Shown one piece after another: positions 1 through 6,044 of a stretch of 10,918 bases of DNA (the first letter of the stretch is position 1; each line of letters begins with the position of its first letter). Source of the stretch: Chloroflexota bacterium. GTDB lineage: Bacteria > Chloroflexota > Anaerolineae > 4572-78 > J111. The notes under the pieces were generated by a model. It was given only the letters and a program-made list of their open reading frames with translations. It was not told where the DNA came from and did no database searches. The stretch spans positions 1 through 10,918 of the forward strand of contig RFJV01000508.1 in assembly GCA_003694775.1 (NCBI GenBank), written 5' to 3'. Both the position numbers and the translations under genes were made by a program.

Positions 1-950
1 CAGACCTGGACCTGCTGGCAGTTGGCGAAACCCTGGTGGACTTTATTGCCACCGAACCAACCGGGGACGGCCTGCGCAGTGCCGAAGTTTTCCAGCGCTT
101 TCTGGGCGGGTCGCCGGCCAATATCGCCGTCAATATGTGCCGGTTGGGTGGCAAGGCCGCGGTGGTATCCAAAACCGGCATCGGGGCCTTTGGACAGTTC
201 CTCAAGCGGGAACTGCGCTACCACGGCGTCAACACCGATTATCTGGTGATGGACCACCGGGTGCACACGACCGTTATTTTTGTTTCTCGCGCCGCCGGCA
301 CCCCGGATTTTGAGGCATTTCGCGATGGCGATTACCAGCTTACCCCGGAAGAAGTGCCGGAGGAAGCCGTAGCCCGCGCCCGCGTGGTGCACGCCTCCAC
401 CTTTGCCCTGTCCCGGCCACCCTGCCGGCTGGCCGTGGAACGGGTATTCCGCCTGGCACAGGAAATGGGCAAGATTGTCTCCCTGGACCCCAACTACAGC
501 CCCCAAATCTGGCCCGACTACCCGGAAGCCCTGGCCGTTCTGCGCCAGATGTACCGCTACGCCACCATTACCAAGCCGTCGCTGGACGACGCCCGCCGGC
601 TGTTCGGTCCGGACCACTCGCCGGAGACATACGTCCAGATGTTCCACGAGCTGGGGCCGGAGACGGTCATCCTGACGATGGGCGGAGACGGCGTTCTGAT
701 TTCCGCCGCCGGCCAGCCGGTCGAACATATCCCGGCCCGGCCCGTCAACGTAGTCGATGTGACCGGCGCCGGCGATGCATTCTGGGCCGGCTTTTTGACC
801 GCCCTGCTCGACGGCCATCCCCTGCGGCAGTGCGCTCTCTTTGCCCGCGAGGTGGTGGAAATGAAGCTGACCACGGTCGGCCCCCTGCCGTTCCACCTGG
901 ACCGGCAGGAAATTTACGCCCGGATATCGTCGGCCAGCCCCCAAATTTGA
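1..950 (+). CDS. PfkB/ribokinase-family sugar kinase, 5'-truncated by the window edge
   Basis: Phosphorylates a sugar or sugar acid with ATP in the cytoplasm. The frame is already open at base 3 and reads DLDLLAVGETLVDFIA, the usual first beta strand of the family, so only a few N-terminal residues are missing. An internal GTG at 36 is not the start. Family marks seen are the glycine-rich GGSPANIAVN segment (PfkB signature 1, near 105-135) and DVTGAGDAFWAGF near 756-795 (signature 2), whose GAGD aspartate (codon 774) is the catalytic base. The total of just over 315 residues is normal for the family. GGSPANIA occurs in both fructokinases and 5-dehydro-2-deoxygluconokinases (IolC), so the substrate cannot be assigned. 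The stop codon at 948-950 lies within the -35 box of the next promoter. The family call is secure and the substrate is open. Confidence 0.93.
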   Translation, partial: DLDLLAVGETLVDFIATEPTGDGLRSAEVFQRFLGGSPANIAVNMCRLGGKAAVVSKTGIGAFGQFLKRELRYHGVNTDYLVMDHRVHTTVIFVSRAAGTPDFEAFRDGDYQLTPEEVPEEAVARARVVHASTFALSRPPCRLAVERVFRLAQEMGKIVSLDPNYSPQIWPDYPEALAVLRQMYRYATITKPSLDDARRLFGPDHSPETYVQMFHELGPETVILTMGGDGVLISAAGQPVEHIPARPVNVVDVTGAGDAFWAGFLTALLDGHPLRQCALFAREVVEMKLTTVGPLPFHLDRQEIYARISSASPQI

Positions 951-974
951 CGCCCGCCGGTGAATACTTATAAT
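947..974 (+). promoter_or_regulatory. sigma70-type promoter of the regulator-ABC-kinase operon
   Basis: TTGACG at 947-952 (5 of 6 to TTGACA) and a perfect TATAAT at 969-974 are separated by 16 bp. The -35 box overlaps the stop codon of the sugar kinase gene. Transcription would start near 980-984, leaving a leader of about 110 bases before the Fur-family gene. This is the only well-formed promoter I found in the window. Seen directly in sequence; activity is inferred. Confidence 0.65.
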
Positions 975-992
975 TGAGAATACATCTCAATT
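972..992 (+). promoter_or_regulatory. Fur-family-like operator overlapping the -10 box
   Basis: Perfect inverted repeat AATTGAGA-N5-TCTCAATT. Its core, TGAGAATACATCTCA, matches the 7-1-7 Fur-family pattern TGATAATnATTATCA at 10 of 14 fixed positions. It shares three bases with the TATAAT box and covers the likely transcription start, where a bound repressor would block RNA polymerase. The gene downstream encodes a Fur-family protein, so autoregulation is the natural reading. Caution: the arms resemble the AATTGAGAAT repeat unit found further along the leader, so the palindrome could be partly a product of the repeats. Confidence 0.5.
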
Positions 993-1101
993 GGGCCAAT
1001 GGATTCAATGAGCCAATTCTCAATGAGCCAATGAGCCAATGAGCCAATTTTCAATGAGCCAATGAACCAATTGAAAATTGAGAATTGAAAATTGAGAATT
1101 G
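985..1101 (+). repeat. composite AT-rich repeat tract forming the leader of the Fur-family gene
   Basis: Two kinds of unit are joined. The first is CAATGAGC, three perfect copies at 1021-1044 with degenerate copies on both sides. The second is a 14-mer, GAAAATTGAGAATT, two perfect copies at 1073-1100. The units are partly complementary: CAATTTTCAAT (1045-1055) can pair perfectly over 11 bp with ATTGAAAATTG (1070-1080, 14-nt loop, or 1084-1094), and CAATTCTCAAT (1014-1024) with ATTGAGAATTG (1077-1087 or 1091-1101). The last options cover the TTG start codon at 1092. The same composite occurs inverted inside the gene at 8354 (9128-9209). Base composition is far below that of the surrounding genes. 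Confidence 0.9.
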
Positions 1102-1517
1102 AACTATCCGAACGTCTCAAGGCCGCCGGCTACAAGCTGACCGCCCCCCGGCGAGCCATTATCAAAGTACTGGAAAGCCATCCGGAGCATCTCAGCCACA
1201 GCCAGATTCTGGAGGCCGGTAAACACTTTTATCCCCGGCTCAGCCGGGCCACGGTGTACCGGACGATGGAACTGCTGACCGGTCTGAATCTGGTGCGCCC
1301 GCTCTACCTGAGCGACGCGACCCAGCGCTTTGTGCTGGTTGAAGGCGGGCACCATCACCTGGTTTGCACCAGGTGCGGAACCATCATTGAGCTGGACGAA
1401 TGCGCCGAAGGGGAGCTGGTCAACCGGCTGGCAGAACGGTACGGCTTTACCATCCACAGCCACCTGCTGGAACTGCAGGGCCAGTGCGCCGACTGCCGCT
1501 GTGAAACGGAGAAATAA
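1092..1517 (+). CDS. Fur-family metal-responsive transcriptional repressor (Zur/Mur/Fur type)
   Basis: A 141-residue DNA-binding repressor, the typical family length. The winged-helix part is residues 1-80, with recognition helix LSRATVYRTMELL (50-62). The dimerisation/metal part follows: HHH at 87-89, C92/C95 and C132/C135 as the two CxxC pairs expected to bind structural zinc, and E100/D102/H122/H124 as likely sensor-site ligands. TTG 1092 is the only workable start: an in-frame TGA lies at 1086-1088 and the next methionine is residue 59. That TTG, with no good ribosome-binding site, belongs to the second copy of a 14-bp repeat, so the repeat supplies the start. The metal-type ABC ATPase begins 6 bases after the stop, which favours zinc or manganese (Zur/Mur) over iron. 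The metal cannot be decided from sequence alone. Confidence 0.9.
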   Translation: MRIELSERLKAAGYKLTAPRRAIIKVLESHPEHLSHSQILEAGKHFYPRLSRATVYRTMELLTGLNLVRPLYLSDATQRFVLVEGGHHHLVCTRCGTIIELDECAEGELVNRLAERYGFTIHSHLLELQGQCADCRCETEK

Positions 1518-1523
1518 CCCGCT

Positions 1524-2360
1524 ATGGAACAGATACACCAACTGGGACGATTAACTCTGGTCAACTGGCCGGCCCACGACCGCTCTCGTCCCATCGTGGA
1601 GCTGGAAAACGTCACCGTGCGGTACAACGGCAATACCGCCCTGGAGAATGTTTCTTTTTCCCTGCAAAGGGGGGAGCAGGTCGCCATAATCGGGCCAAAC
1701 GGGGCCGGAAAAAGCACCCTCTTCAATGTGATTGCCGGGGTTGTTTCGCCCGCCGAGGGCCAGGTGCGCATCTACGGCGACACGCCGGACGAACACATCT
1801 GCATTGCCTACGTGCCCCAGCGCAGTCGGGCCGATTGGAGCTTTCCGGTCAATGTGTTCGATGTAGTGATGATGGGACGGGTCGGCAAGATGGGGCTGTT
1901 CCGCTGGCCGACCCGCCGCGACCGGCAGATTGTCCGGCAGGCGCTGGAGGTGGTCGAAATGGACCACCTGGCAAAACGGCAAATCAGCGAACTGTCCGGC
2001 GGCCAACAGCAGAGGGTCTTTATTGCCCGTGCCCTGGCCCAGGAAGCCGAGCTGATGCTGATGGACGAGCCGCTGACCGGCCTGGACATCAAATCGCAGG
2101 AGGCCATTTTCTCCATTTTGAACCGCCTGCGGGCGCGGCAGGTCACCATCCTGCTGGCCACTCACGATTTGAACCTGGCCGCAGACCGGTTCGACCGGCT
2201 GATGCTGTTGAACCGCCGCCTGATTGGCTTTGGTTCCCCAGACCAGGTGCTGACCCACGACCTGCTCAACCGGGCCTACAGCGGCCATATGCGGCTCATC
2301 GACACGCCCAACGGGACGATGGTTATCAGCGATACCTGCTGTGGTGGCGGGGAGCACTGA
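1524..2360 (+). CDS. ABC transporter ATP-binding protein, zinc/manganese (ZnuC/MntB-like) type
   Basis: The ATPase subunit that would power metal-ion import at the inner face of the membrane. It has 278 residues with all nucleotide-binding motifs: A-loop Y34, Walker A GPNGAGKST (57-65), signature LSGGQQQR (157-164), Walker B LMLMDEP (177-183) and H-loop H214. The middle region (YVPQRS, VVMMGR) is typical of the Zn/Mn/Fe-chelate branch. A 22-residue N-terminal extension precedes the usual beginning (PIVELENVTV). The C-terminus ends in a Cys-Cys-Gly-Gly-Gly-Glu-His tail that could touch metal. The nearest Shine-Dalgarno-like GGAG (1508-1511) is 12 bases before the ATG, a long spacing. The gene sits just after the Fur-family regulator, but no permease or substrate-binding protein gene is in the window, which is unusual because these normally adjoin. 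Specificity is inferred from similarity and context. Confidence 0.9.
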   Translation: MEQIHQLGRLTLVNWPAHDRSRPIVELENVTVRYNGNTALENVSFSLQRGEQVAIIGPNGAGKSTLFNVIAGVVSPAEGQVRIYGDTPDEHICIAYVPQRSRADWSFPVNVFDVVMMGRVGKMGLFRWPTRRDRQIVRQALEVVEMDHLAKRQISELSGGQQQRVFIARALAQEAELMLMDEPLTGLDIKSQEAIFSILNRLRARQVTILLATHDLNLAADRFDRLMLLNRRLIGFGSPDQVLTHDLLNRAYSGHMRLIDTPNGTMVISDTCCGGGEH

Positions 2361-2367
2361 ACTGCCG

Positions 2368-3489
2368 ATGGTTGCCCAGGCCGAACTTGCCGCCAGACTG
2401 CGGCAGAAAACAGAGCAGTTGGCCGCAGTGCGGGAAATCAGCCGGGCTATCCTGCAGGCCAGAGACCTGTCGGAAACGCTGGAGCTGATTACCCAGAAGG
2501 CCACGGAAATCATGCAGGTCGATTCCTGCTCTATTTACCTCTACAACCCCACCGGTGACCGGCTGGAGCTGGCCGCGTCTACCGGCCTGTCCGGTGAAGT
2601 GGCGATTCCCGACGGGATGGGGCTGACCGGCTGGGCCGCGGCGCACCGGGAAACGGTTGTCGCTCCGGACGCGCTTTCCGATGTCCGCTTTTACCGGGTT
2701 ATCGGCTCCGGAGAAAGCAAGTATGCTTCGCTGATGGCCATGCCGCTGGTGGTGCGCAACCGGGTTATCGGCGCGGCCAACGTGCAAACCGCGGACCGGC
2801 ACGAGTTTACCGGGGACGAAGTCGAGCTGTTCGGCTTCATCACCGAGCTGACCGCCCTGGCCCTGGAAAAGGCCCAGCAGGTGCACGCGGCCCAGGTGCA
2901 GGAAATGCACCACCGGGTAAAGAACAACCTGCAAACCATTGCCATGCTCCTCCGTCTGCAGTTGGCGGAAGAGAAACCGCTCTCACCCAAAGAAATTCTG
3001 CAGGAAAGCATCAACCGGGTGCTCAGCATTGCCGCAGTGCACGAGATTCTGTCCGAAACCGGGACCGACCGGGTGGATTTGCTGGCCCTGGTGCGCCGGG
3101 TGGTCCAGGCCGTGGCCGCGAATATGGCCCCGCCCTCCAGCCGCATCAACATCACCGTCCAGGGCGACTCCATCCTCCTGCCGTCGCGGCAGGCAACCAG
3201 CCTGGCCCTGGTAGCCAACGAGCTGGTGCAGAATGCCCTGGAGCACGGCATGGCGGGCCGGGAAGAAGGCAATATCACCGTCACCATTCTGCACCGCTAC
3301 CGCCAACTGCGCCTGCGGGTAGAAGACGATGGCCGCGGACTGCCTCCTGGCTTCAACCCCGCCACCGGCCTGGGACTGGGGCTGGAAATCGTCCGGGAGA
3401 CGGTGGTGGGTGATTTGCGCGGCAAGTTCGACATCCGGCCCAACCGCCGCGGCGCGGGGACGCACGTCCAGGTAACCCTGCCGCTATGA
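2368..3489 (+). CDS. GAF-domain sensor histidine kinase (HisKA_2 type)
   Basis: A cytoplasmic sensor kinase of 373 residues with no membrane segment or signal peptide. Residues 5-35 are a short helix, about 30-165 a GAF ligand-binding domain (SCSIYLYN; GLTGWAA; MAMPLVV; ANVQ). Then comes the HisKA_2 phosphoacceptor MHHRVKNNLQ with H182 the likely phosphorylated histidine, and a HATPase_c domain with N-box NELVQN (from N284), G1 DDGRGLP (320-326) and G2 GLGLGL (334-339). The layout resembles PdtaS-like kinases, which signal to ANTAR RNA-binding regulators; no response regulator is in the window. I chose ATG 2368, which follows GGGGAG (2349-2354). An in-frame GTG at 2341 would add nine residues and overlap the ABC gene by 20 bases. 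Co-transcription with the ABC gene is likely. The family is certain, the signal unknown. Confidence 0.9.
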   Translation: MVAQAELAARLRQKTEQLAAVREISRAILQARDLSETLELITQKATEIMQVDSCSIYLYNPTGDRLELAASTGLSGEVAIPDGMGLTGWAAAHRETVVAPDALSDVRFYRVIGSGESKYASLMAMPLVVRNRVIGAANVQTADRHEFTGDEVELFGFITELTALALEKAQQVHAAQVQEMHHRVKNNLQTIAMLLRLQLAEEKPLSPKEILQESINRVLSIAAVHEILSETGTDRVDLLALVRRVVQAVAANMAPPSSRINITVQGDSILLPSRQATSLALVANELVQNALEHGMAGREEGNITVTILHRYRQLRLRVEDDGRGLPPGFNPATGLGLGLEIVRETVVGDLRGKFDIRPNRRGAGTHVQVTLPL

Positions 3490-3921
3490 CCGGGCCATTT
3501 CGGCCATAATCCGCATCCACGCCCGCCGGTACCGGTTCAGCCGGGCCAGGTCTTTTTCCCCCAGGTCGCCGGAAAAGCGGCGGATGTCCATATTGTCTTC
3601 CAGGTCGGCCAGCTTGACCTGCCGGCCCAGGGGATGGGCCGCGCTGCGTTCCACAAACGCCTCGTAGCTTTCACCATCCCGCCGCGTCACCGCATCCAGG
3701 GCGCGGATGACCACCTCCGGATAACCCATCTGCCGCAAATCATCCAGGGTCAGGTCGCTGTCTTCCACCACATCATGCAGGACCCCCACGATTTGCGCGA
3801 TTTCCCCCTGCAACCGTAACATTACCCGCAGGGGATGCAGAATGTACGGCTGGCCCGCCCGGTCGACCTGCCCGCGGTGGGCCTGAACGGCCAGGGCAAT
3901 GGCATCTTCAAGGGTTGGCAT
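3484..3921 (-). CDS. HD-domain protein, MESH1/SpoT-like (p)ppGpp hydrolase family
   Basis: A 145-residue single-domain protein of the RelA/SpoT hydrolase (HD_4) group. Residues expected to hold Mn2+ are all present: H29 (HPLRV), H49-D50 (LHD) and D106 (KLAD), with the catalytic pair E53-D54 directly after the HD as in animal MESH1. There is no synthetase or regulatory domain, so it is a small alarmone hydrolase-like enzyme that would act on (p)ppGpp or a related nucleotide in the cytoplasm. The ATG has a textbook AGGAGG (complement of 3927-3932) five bases upstream, the clearest ribosome-binding site here. The gene converges on the histidine kinase with stop codons side by side (3484-3486 and 3487-3489), so no terminator fits between them. 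Its upstream region is shared with the divergent membrane-protein gene and consists of repeats. Confidence 0.88.
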   Translation of the reverse strand: MPTLEDAIALAVQAHRGQVDRAGQPYILHPLRVMLRLQGEIAQIVGVLHDVVEDSDLTLDDLRQMGYPEVVIRALDAVTRRDGESYEAFVERSAAHPLGRQVKLADLEDNMDIRRFSGDLGEKDLARLNRYRRAWMRIMAEMARS

Positions 3922-3926
3922 TCAAT

Positions 3927-3932
3927 CCTCCT
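3927..3932 (-). promoter_or_regulatory. ribosome-binding site of the HD-domain gene
   Basis: CCTCCT on the plus strand gives AGGAGG on the minus strand, 5 bases before the ATG complement at 3921. This perfect match fixes the start of the HD gene. Confidence 0.85.
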
Positions 3933-3940
3933 TTCGACTG

Positions 3941-4016
3941 GAGATTAGAGATTGGAGATTGGAGATTGTCCGTTATTCAAAATTCAAAATTCATCATTCA
4001 AAATTCAAAATTTACC
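3941..4016 (+). repeat. two joined repeat tracts (GGAGATT heptamers, then TTCAAAA units) between divergent genes
   Basis: Bases 3941-3968 hold about four copies of a GAGATTG/GGAGATT heptamer. Bases 3978-4013 hold TTCAAAA-type units, with a CATCATTCAAAATTCA block at 3992-4007 that recurs exactly at 6029-6044. Together they make up the intergenic space and the N-terminal codons of the plus-strand membrane protein. A related heptamer tract lies inside the third membrane protein (9738-9779). I see no convincing promoter here for either divergent gene. Confidence 0.88.
3954..3957 (+). promoter_or_regulatory. repeat-borne ribosome-binding site for the DUF2723 gene
   Basis: GGAG eight bases ahead of the TTG at 3966. 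Both the GGAG and the TTG come from the GGAGATT heptamer tract, so this repeat intrinsically carries a Shine-Dalgarno-plus-start combination. This decides my start choice, but weaker alternatives exist (TTG 3915, GTG 4023/4026). Confidence 0.4.
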
Positions 4017-5927
4017 TTTCTGGTGGTGTTTCTGGCCGCGCTGACCCTTTACCTGCTCACGCTGGCCCCCGGCGTGGTCGGTGGAGATGCGGGGGAGCAC
4101 CAGTTTGCCGTGCCTTTGCTGGGCATCCCTCACACGACCGGTTATCCCCTTTACGTGCTGGCCGGCAAGCTGTGGACCCTGCTCATCCCCTGGGGTGAAC
4201 CGGCCTGGCGGCTGAATCTGTTTTCTGCGGTGGCCGGCGCGGCCGCGGCCGGCGTAGCCGCGGTGACGGTGCACCACCTCAAGCCGGGCCGCGGCGGGGC
4301 CATCGTCGGCGGGATAATCCTGTCTGGCGGGCTGACCCTGTGGCAGTGGAGCACCATTGCCGGGGTGCGGTCGCTCAACGTGCTGTTCTTTGCCCTGCTG
4401 ACCCTGCTGGCAGTAACCTGGCACCGCCAGCGGCAGGTCAACCCGGAAGCCGCGGCGCGTACACTCCGCTGGCTGGCCCTCACCGTGGGCCTGAGCCTGG
4501 CCCACCACCGCACCACCGTGTTCTATCTGCCTTCCCTGGCCGGCTGGATTGGCTGGCACGACCGGTCGCTGTGGCGGCAACCGCGGCGGCTCCTGACTCT
4601 GGCCGCACTGGCCCTGGCGCCCCTGTCTCTGTATGCCTTTATCTACTTCCGGGGTGTCAACAACCCGCCCTACACCCACGAACCCATCCACGACCTGCAG
4701 AGCTTCTGGTTCCTGGTCGGCTCCGGCGACTCAACCGGCCTGTTCTTTTCCATCGACCCGGCTTACCTGCCTGCCCGGCTCAGCTTCATCTGGGCCGACA
4801 TTCTGCGCCAGCTTTCCTGGCCCGGCGTACTGCTCGCCGTCCTGGGGGCGCTCTTCCTGGCGACCCGCCGCACCGGTCATTTTCTGTTCCAGAGCCTGCT
4901 GGTCGTCCTTCTGCTGGCCTTTACCCTGGACTTTGAGGTAGTCAACCTGAACGAGGCCCCCACCTGGTACCTGATGCCGGCTTACCTGATGTTTGCCCTG
5001 TGGGCGGGGGTCGGAGTGAATGTGCTGACCTCTCCCCTCCGGCGTCCGCCGCTGACTGCCGGACTGGCGGCAGGGCTTCTGCTTCTGCTGGGGTACACCC
5101 TGCTCTGGCCCAACTGGCAGAAAATCTACCGCGACTCTACCGCCCCTCTCGACGAATGGCGGCAGATTCTGCGCGGCACGCAGGCCCAGCGGTACGTGGA
5201 GACCGGATTGCCCTACGTGGCCCCCAACAGCATCATCTGGGCCGACTGGGAACAGTACACCCCAATGCGCTACTACCAGTTCATCCACGGCCTGCGCCGG
5301 GATGTCACCGTCCGCAATCCGCTCAACGAATGGCCCAAAAAGGTAGCCGCGGCCCACGCCGCCGGACAGGAGGTCTACCTGGGCCGCAAAACTGCCGATT
5401 TAATCGGAACGCCCTTCCTGACGATGGTTGGCCCGCTGGTCCACGTTCAGACCGGGCCGAACTTTACTCCGCCGGCGGATATTGTACCGGTCCATGCCAG
5501 CCTGGAAAATGAGCTGGAGCTGGTCGGCTACCGCCTGTCCATCCTACCGCAAAATACGCCCGGCGGCAAACAGGCCGGCGACATCATCCAGCTTACCCTC
5601 TACTGGCGCGCCCTGCACCGGCTTTCGTGGGACTATGCCCTGTCATTGCGGCTGGTGGATACCCAGGGGCAGGAAATCTACCGCCGGGACGCCTCCCACC
5701 CGGTGCTCAGCAGTTACCCCACCAGTCTGTGGACCCCCGGCGAGGTGGTGGCAGATTTTTACGAACTGCCCTACCCGCCCCAGGTCGACGCGCTGAGCCT
5801 GCACCTGCTGGTCTACCGCACCGAAGGGCCGGGGCAGTGGCACAACCTTCTGCTGGACGGCACAAACCCGCCCCAGGAAGGCGTCCGTCTGGGACCGTGG
5901 GGAGCAGAGCAGCAGGGTAGCAGGTAG
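3966..5927 (+). CDS. DUF2723 (TMEM260-like) membrane glycosyltransferase with C-terminal beta module
   Basis: An integral membrane protein of about 653 residues. After the first membrane helix (about 16-34) comes the DUF2723 motif TLAPGVVGGDAGEHQ with D41 and E44, then GIPHTTGYPLYVL. Roughly ten further hydrophobic segments follow. A soluble stretch with IIWADWEQYTPMRYYQ is also typical of the family. The human relative TMEM260 is a protein O-mannosyltransferase, so lipid-linked sugar transfer outside the membrane is a reasonable inference. Residues about 508-645 form a beta-rich module (ELELVGYRL, LTLYWRA, YPTSLWTPGE) shared with the next two genes. The start is uncertain: TTG 3966 has a spaced GGAG, TTG 3915 would overlap the HD gene, and GTG 4023/4026 lack a ribosome site. 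With 3966, about 15 N-terminal residues are repeat-encoded. The stop codon lies in a GGTAGCA repeat. Confidence 0.85.
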   Translation: MSVIQNSKFIIQNSKFTFLVVFLAALTLYLLTLAPGVVGGDAGEHQFAVPLLGIPHTTGYPLYVLAGKLWTLLIPWGEPAWRLNLFSAVAGAAAAGVAAVTVHHLKPGRGGAIVGGIILSGGLTLWQWSTIAGVRSLNVLFFALLTLLAVTWHRQRQVNPEAAARTLRWLALTVGLSLAHHRTTVFYLPSLAGWIGWHDRSLWRQPRRLLTLAALALAPLSLYAFIYFRGVNNPPYTHEPIHDLQSFWFLVGSGDSTGLFFSIDPAYLPARLSFIWADILRQLSWPGVLLAVLGALFLATRRTGHFLFQSLLVVLLLAFTLDFEVVNLNEAPTWYLMPAYLMFALWAGVGVNVLTSPLRRPPLTAGLAAGLLLLLGYTLLWPNWQKIYRDSTAPLDEWRQILRGTQAQRYVETGLPYVAPNSIIWADWEQYTPMRYYQFIHGLRRDVTVRNPLNEWPKKVAAAHAAGQEVYLGRKTADLIGTPFLTMVGPLVHVQTGPNFTPPADIVPVHASLENELELVGYRLSILPQNTPGGKQAGDIIQLTLYWRALHRLSWDYALSLRLVDTQGQEIYRRDASHPVLSSYPTSLWTPGEVVADFYELPYPPQVDALSLHLLVYRTEGPGQWHNLLLDGTNPPQEGVRLGPWGAEQQGSR

Positions 5928-6044
5928 CAAGGTAGCAGGATGGCGCCAGCACCTGGGATCCCGACCGTCCCGGTCGGCAAAGCAGCATGGTCGCATGGTC
6001 GCAGGGGAGCAATAGTGAACCCAAAATCCATCATTCAAAATTCA
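5916..6044 (+). repeat. mosaic of four repeat types between the first two membrane-protein genes
   Basis: In order: GGTAGCA heptamers (5916-5922, 5923-5929, 5931-5937); a palindromic block with TGGCGCCA (5941-5948), GGGATCCC (5955-5962) and a hairpin CCGACCG-tcc-CGGTCGG (5961-5977); GCATGGTC octamers (5985-5992, 5993-6000, then GCA); and a CAAAATCC/TTCAAAATTCA tract (6022-6044). The first supplies the stop codon of the upstream gene and the last encodes the N-terminus of the downstream one. The hairpin is not followed by a T-run, so it does not look like an intrinsic terminator. Confidence 0.85.
6003..6009 (+). promoter_or_regulatory. ribosome-binding site of the second membrane-protein gene
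   Basis: AGGGGAG five bases before the GTG at 6015. It favours GTG 6015 over the in-frame ATG at 5940, whose added 25 residues would be read through palindromic and octamer repeats and which has no ribosome site. Confidence 0.65.

Noticed and set aside
1..950. Assigning the sugar kinase to inositol catabolism (iolC)
   Set aside because: GGSPANIA is shared with fructokinases and other PfkB kinases, and no inositol gene is in the window.
1021..1048. Regular direct repeats that might suggest a CRISPR array
   Set aside because: The unit is 8 bp with no unique spacers, and no cas gene is nearby; it is a simple tandem repeat.
3922..4016. Divergent promoter for the HD gene and the DUF2723 gene
   Set aside because: TTGAAT-like strings are abundant because of the repeat itself; no -35/-10 pair stands out on either strand.
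5961..5977. Rho-independent terminator after the DUF2723 gene
   Set aside because: The stem is good, but it is followed by CAAAGCAGC rather than a T-run, and the next gene appears to continue the operon.
5940..6014. Upstream ATG at 5940 as the start of the second membrane protein
   Set aside because: It would translate the palindrome and octamer repeats and has no ribosome site, whereas GTG 6015 has AGGGGAG at a 5-base spacing.
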